Assembly: GCA_963932465.1 (NCBI GenBank)
Contig: OZ010799.1
Span: forward strand, 285,417,898-285,481,897
Direction: 5' to 3'
DNA length: 64,000 bases
DNA from: Maratus speciosus
Taxonomy: Eukaryota; Arthropoda; Arachnida; Araneae; Salticidae
Shown: piece after piece, positions 59,553 through 64,000 of the stretch
Numbering within the stretch: position 1 is the stretch's first letter
How the letters are laid out: each line of letters opens with the position of its first letter
Made by a program: the position numbers and the translations under genes
Notes under the pieces: model-generated
Database searches by the model: none
The model's input: the letters and a program-made list of their open reading frames with translations, nothing else
What the model was told of the DNA's origin: nothing

Positions 59553-61137
59553 ATGTAATAGCTCTAAAAGCAACCGGATCTTTATGAAACTTTGGAACCA
59601 TTACCAAATATGGAAAGCTAGTACTATTTTGCTTTATTTTAATTTTTTTATAATATGCTTTTACTCTATTACTAATAACTTGTTTATTTGATTTGACAAT
59701 TTCATAGTTTATTTCATTACCATAAGCCTCCCTGAGTAATTTACCATATAATGTTTTACAAATAATTGCGTAATTTTTGTTAGCTTTATCTATATACGTA
59801 ATTATAAATTTATTCTGCAATTCTGTTATAGATTCTCTCAAATCCTTATAATACTTTACCGAAACCCCCTCAGAGTTACTCTCAAAATTTCTACTGATAT
59901 CTTTTAAAATATGATACTTCCATTCCTCGAAAACGCCAGCTGGCAAATTGTATTTATAAACTAATTTTTGAATAAAAATATCTAAGTTCATATTCAAGCG
60001 TTTTTTTGCCATATTTCTTGTTAATACTCTCTTAATCCTGTAACTCGTTCCGTATTTCATGATTTCATTCAAATTCTTATTATGTACAATATCCAAACTA
60101 CCCGTTAATACGTGTCCGTATGTTGGATTTATATATTCGTTGAATTTCACTTCGTGACAATAGCAAACACTATTATCGACACTTTTTTTCAAATCCTTTG
60201 CATAGTCGTTATAATTATATATGAGTCTGCCCATCGGTTTAACATATTTAAAAGCCTTAAAAATCTCTATATTTTTATCCGGCAGCAGTCTATTATACTT
60301 ATTTAAAACATTATTAATGTTAACACCTTTTAGATGTGACCCCATGTAATCCAAGACACAGTATATTTTGTTATTTTCGGCATCTTTTTCATACATGCTC
60401 TTTACATAACTATCTAAATTTTGTTTTCTTATTCTGAATCTCAATAGATCTAGAGCCATGTCAATATTGTTGTTACCCGTTTTTTTATGCAAATTCCTCA
60501 AAAGTTCTGGTATCATTTTCTTTTTGACATTAAATATAATGTTTTTAATTACTGATTCGTTATCGTTTGAGTTGTAATTTTCGATAACTTTTTCGACATC
60601 CTTGCAACATTTTAATTTCTTTAATTCAACATTTGTCCTATGATTTTTATCCCTGTCATAATCCATTATATGTTTTGTCCTTTCATAGATTGAGACATCC
60701 AATAATTTTTCTCTAAAATTCCTTATTACATTACTTTGATCGAACTTTACATTCATTCCATATGGGTATACCGTACCATACTTTACCATCATATTTCTTT
60801 CACTGATTAATCTTTCAGTTTTATTAGGAACAATTTTCAATATAGAAATCTCAATATTATCAATTCCATGCCTATCAAAATGTGTAATCTCAATTTCTTG
60901 TTCCTCCTTACCACTTTTTTGTTTTCTTATGTCGTTCTTATGGTTGTTAATTCTTATATTCAAAGGAGTTGAAGTTTGTCCTATGTACGACATATTACAA
61001 ACTCTACATCTCAGTCTGTAGACACAGTTGTAAACCTTGCAGAATTTTAAATACTCTCCATTATCATTAACCTCTACTAAACCCCCGGCACATACACACA
61101 CTTTACAACGTTTATCTGTACAAGTTTTTAAACTATT
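59553..61137 (-). pseudogene. PLE N-terminal half: N-terminal GIY-YIG endonuclease plus RT start
   Basis: On the minus strand a frame opens at about 61137 just inside a (TA)n tract and runs without a stop to the 22.9-kb insertion. It begins CTDKRCKVCVC, a Cys-rich putative zinc-binding motif, then VYRLRCRVCNMSYIGQTSTP with RINNHK, a GIY-YIG nuclease with spaced Cys and His. H-x-ID and ISILK plus ERNMM carry the later nuclease positions. A long linker of about 250 residues follows. The RT begins with ITYIDKANKNYAIICK and continues to PYLVMVPKFHKDPVAFRAIT, the PLE equivalents of the first two RT motifs; the rest is at 35781-36678. Nuclease-first order is unusual for PLEs and matches the described Naiad/Chlamys group, as recalled from the literature. 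No ATG was found upstream, so the 5' end is probably truncated. The terminal residues after RAIT in the raw frame come from the inserted element. Confidence 0.9.
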
Positions 61138-61141
61138 TTAC

Positions 61142-61181
<40 letters not shown>

Positions 61182-61187
61182 GTTTGT
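61138..61187. repeat. (TA)n at the PLE 5' junction
   Basis: A (TA)n tract of about 36 bp bounded by ACTATTA on one side and TAATAGT on the other. It marks where PLE coding sequence stops. Confidence 0.9.
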
Positions 61188-62924
61188 ATAGTTCTCCTTA
61201 ATAAATAATTGATGCATCTATTGGCTTCAGTTGTTATTTTCGGGAAAACTACCAATGGACGCCGGCCTGATCTTCCACTCTGACCATGATTTCATGACTG
61301 CTAAACTTTGATTCTCGGTTGGAGTTAGATAACGAGTGTATGGCTGCTGCTTAAGAGTGATATGGTTCTATCATACTAGTGAATTCATATCATAGATATA
61401 TATATATATATATTAATTTTGTTGTATATTGCATAAAAACTATTATTGTATGGTATTAATAGCTCTAGAAATATATGCTATAAATAAATTTAAATGAATC
61501 TTAATCATAATCAAGAACATAAATCTACTATATATTTCTGTTTCTATACATTTTTTATTTGTAACTCATGTTACTAGATTGCATCATCACGATTGTATCT
61601 CATTCAAATGTATCAGGCTTCACCTTTCTTACTTTTAACTATTTTTCAATGATTCATTGCCTAAAAAATCTTTCAATCAATCCTTTTGAATTATTCAATT
61701 TATTTTTCAGATCATCGTAAATTTGTAGATTTTGTACAGGAACATATTGAAATCATGCAATTCAGACATGCTTATCTCGTCTAACAAACTTAGTTCTCGA
61801 TTGTATTCGCAAATTTTGCTCATTTTGCATGTTCGTATTATTTCACCAGTTTTCTTGCAACGTTTCAGCAAATCTTGCAACGTTTCAGCACATTATAGCT
61901 CGAAAAAAAAAATGAAATTGAACATGTTTTTCCGAATCAATATACTCCCTGGAAAAGGTGGACGGGTGCTAGGTAACTGCCTCTCAAAATTAGTCAGCAA
62001 TGTGGCCCCCTTTTTTTTGTAGTTCTTAGATTAGTGTTAGTTAGGCATGGCAAACTTATGCTATTATTTTTCTAAGCTCGTTGGTACCTTACTGCCTTTA
62101 CATTCTTCGTTATTTACCTACGTCAGTCGTTGAAATGTAGGGCAACCAAATTTATTTGGATGCATTATGCGCCTTAGTTCTGGAGGTTATGTTTAACCCC
62201 GTGCTTCCAACTGTAGAATTCCCTTCGGGATTCCCCCAGAGCTTCAAAATTATACTTTTTCAGACCTTACTTTGCTTCGAAATTCATCTTTGTGTTCCTT
62301 TTCAATTTAGAGTGAGGTAACTGGTTGCGGTGTGTCACGCCGCGTTCGCACTCCTTAAGTACAGTGATGTTATGACATCGACATAAATGTGGGCTTAATA
62401 ATTATACTAGCGATTTATTAATTTTTTTAATTTTTTTCATTTTTGGATAATTTATTGGGAAATGTTTGAGTTTCGTCTTTTATTTATTTTATTTTTTTAC
62501 ATTTTTTTATGGGTTATAACATTTATATATTATATAAATTATAAAATTTTCGGACAAATTTATTGTTAAAAATTTAGGTTCCGCAGACATGTACATAAAT
62601 ATTTAAACTTAGTTGGAATATTTAAGTATTTATTTAAGCACTGTAAACTACCTCCCAAAATCTCATAACTTAATTTAAAAAGTAAATTTCACAAACACAT
62701 AATTATTATGATATAAAATTTAAGACCCAGAAGGATGTGGAGCGTCAGTTTACTGAATAGAATATTTATTAAAAGACGCATTTATAATTATTTGCATGTT
62801 CGTGTTTTACATAAACTGCCTAAACATACAAATGATAATAAACAATCTGAGTTTTCTAAGATTAAGAAGTAAGTATTAAAAGTTTTAGACTAGTGTATAT
62901 TTACTTTATCTGGAATTAAATTAT
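61188..62924. other. Intergenic, no gene seen
   Basis: (TA)n near 61397-61413. An 18-bp direct repeat around GCAACGTTTCAGCA occurs at 61857 and 61877, inside the unsupported frame 61732-62022. The 62160-62400 stretch has higher GC with no recognised feature. Confidence 0.5.
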
Positions 62925-64000
62925 GCGGTCTGTCTCAAAAGTTTAGGTACAATTAGAAAATCTCGTATATTAAATAACATTAAAAAAAAGAGAAAAATAT
63001 GTTATTTACTGTTTAGATTGTGTAAACTTATTCATATAAATCGCATCAAAATTAATAAATTGGTGGATTAATATAACTTTATTTAAAATAGATCAAAACG
63101 CAGTCACTATTCAGTGTTTCAAAAGTTTAGGCAAAAAACACATCATTTAACATTTTTATTAATAATACCTTGTTTTTGATAAATTCAAAGAATCAATAAT
63201 TTTTTTAAATATTATTTGAGGCAAAGAATACTATGCTTTTTCACTGACATCTTTTAGTTCTTCAGTACAGTCATATTGCTCTTCATTCTAGTATACTTCA
63301 CGAGTTATGGCACAAAATTTCTCTGTTGATATTGAGTCTGGACTTACCTATTAATATAACACGTTAACATTTTGCGCGAATAGATAAATGTTTTGTACAA
63401 TGTGAGTTGTAGATTTTAGCATTGTCGCTATGAAATCTCCATTCTGAATCCCCTAAGATACCATCAATTGAAAGTAGATGTTGCTCAAGTGTCTTGTGAT
63501 ACTTTGTTAGAATTTTGTGTCCAGTGGAGAACAGATACAAATTGTGACTGACCATTGAACTGACCATTATTTTAGAAAATGAAATCTAGTTGGCTTTAAT
63601 GGCCAATTAGTTCCGTTTAGCTTGAGCATTAAAGTCAATCGGTCCTCCCACATACACCAAACCATCATCTCCTACCGCCTTATCGTCTGCTAAAGGAAGT
63701 GTGTTGCTAATTCATGAGGTCATGCTTATAGCAATTTCAGATTCCAGCCACCTGGACCATACATATTTAAATTCTTTTAGTTACTGAATAATATTACGAG
63801 CTTCTCGTTCCCGTACTACCTATGCTTTCATGCCCAATCCATTGTGGCATGTTTATCGTGTGATTATAGGCTTGTTTTCCAAGACATTTTTTAAAGTTCT
63901 TGCGTAAGTAATGCGTTATATCTCATACGCGTCCAAGTACTGTGTCTTTTTAGGTGCGTTCGTAATTATATAAATACGTAGCACCTATAGTCGTCGTTCA
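62925..64000 (-). mobile_element. Tc1 transposon, right part cut by the window edge, IR/DR-like end
   Basis: The end carries two direct copies of a Tc1-type motif, TGTCTCAAAAGTTTAGGTAC (62931-62950) and TGTTTCAAAAGTTTAGGCAA (63115-63134), 184 bp apart. This is the spacing style of the doubled terminal repeats of Sleeping-Beauty-like Tc1 elements. The transposase follows on the minus strand and the other end is outside the window. Confidence 0.65.
63364..64000 (-). pseudogene. Tc1 transposase pseudogene, 3' part
   Basis: Cut-and-paste DDE transposase read from the right edge. Near 63770 it reads YVWSRWLESEI, then near 63650 GDDGLVYVGGPIDFNAQAK, the Tc1 GGGSVMVWGGIS-like core. The frame 63364-63567 continues with YHKTLEQHLLSI, then GDSEWRFHSDNAKIYNSHCT, which matches the WIFQQDNAPIH block holding the second catalytic Asp. 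A stop follows before the expected third acidic residue (the NPIEN region). In-frame stops are present upstream (near 63718 and 63598). The N-terminal DNA-binding domain is only partly inside the window. Inactive. Confidence 0.75.

Noticed and set aside
1..64000. tRNA or rRNA genes
   Set aside because: No A-box/B-box pair with a foldable cloverleaf and no rRNA-like conserved block was noticed by eye; a covariance-model search (tRNAscan-SE, Infernal) would be decisive.

Overview
The window is AT-rich, repeat-dense eukaryotic nuclear DNA. It has long homopolymer runs, many (TA)n tracts, degenerate transposase and reverse transcriptase fragments, and dozens of inverted-repeat elements with TA, TTAA or 8-bp target duplications. 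No convincing host protein gene, rRNA or tRNA was found. The mix of Penelope-like elements (PLEs), Tc1/mariner, pogo/Tigger, hAT and piggyBac-type MITEs, and a possible Helentron-like repeat suggests a metazoan, probably an arthropod (perhaps a chelicerate). That assignment is inference only.

Layout. 1-8.6 kb: a truncated copy of a repeat with a ~327-bp internal tandem unit, two copies of a GACA-rich dispersed repeat (G family) around a sub-repeat family (R family), and two TTAA-bounded MITEs. 8.6-13.75 kb: a ~245-bp tandem family broken by two degenerate PLE 3' fragments (RT plus C-terminal GIY-YIG) and an hAT end. 14-21.9 kb: MITEs, an R copy and a dead Tc1 transposase. 21.99-25.70 kb: a Tc1-like element with ~0.7-kb inverted arms, carrying a full copy of the 327-bp-unit repeat. 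25.7-35.3 kb: a PLE tail in (TA)n, several MITEs, and two copies of one TTAA-bounded MITE facing each other.

35.3-61.2 kb is the most interesting part. A PLE with an unusual N-terminal GIY-YIG domain is split into two minus-strand pieces, 59553-61137 and 35781-36678. Between them lies a single insertion of 22,874 bp (36679-59552). It is bounded by inverted termini reading CCCACACAACACA, has a 2-bp AT duplication, and carries many GGACGTA-like subterminal motifs. Removing it with one AT copy restores the RT frame. The insertion carries a degenerate satellite of ~32-bp units (38.4-45.0 kb) with two hAT insertions, a possible two-exon reading frame (37.18-38.36 kb), several MITEs, and a nested stack: a Tigger element (49089-55795) is split by a 4.8-kb hAT element with a clean 8-bp duplication (49648-54466), which holds a fold-back element with ~0.95-kb arms. 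Insertion order is therefore PLE, then giant element, then Tigger, then hAT; the fold-back is either later or an original part of the hAT.

61.2-64 kb: unassigned sequence, then a Tc1 transposon with doubled terminal repeats (IR/DR style) that runs off the right edge. All coding remnants seen are transposon-derived and mostly broken. No gene set working together as a pathway is visible.
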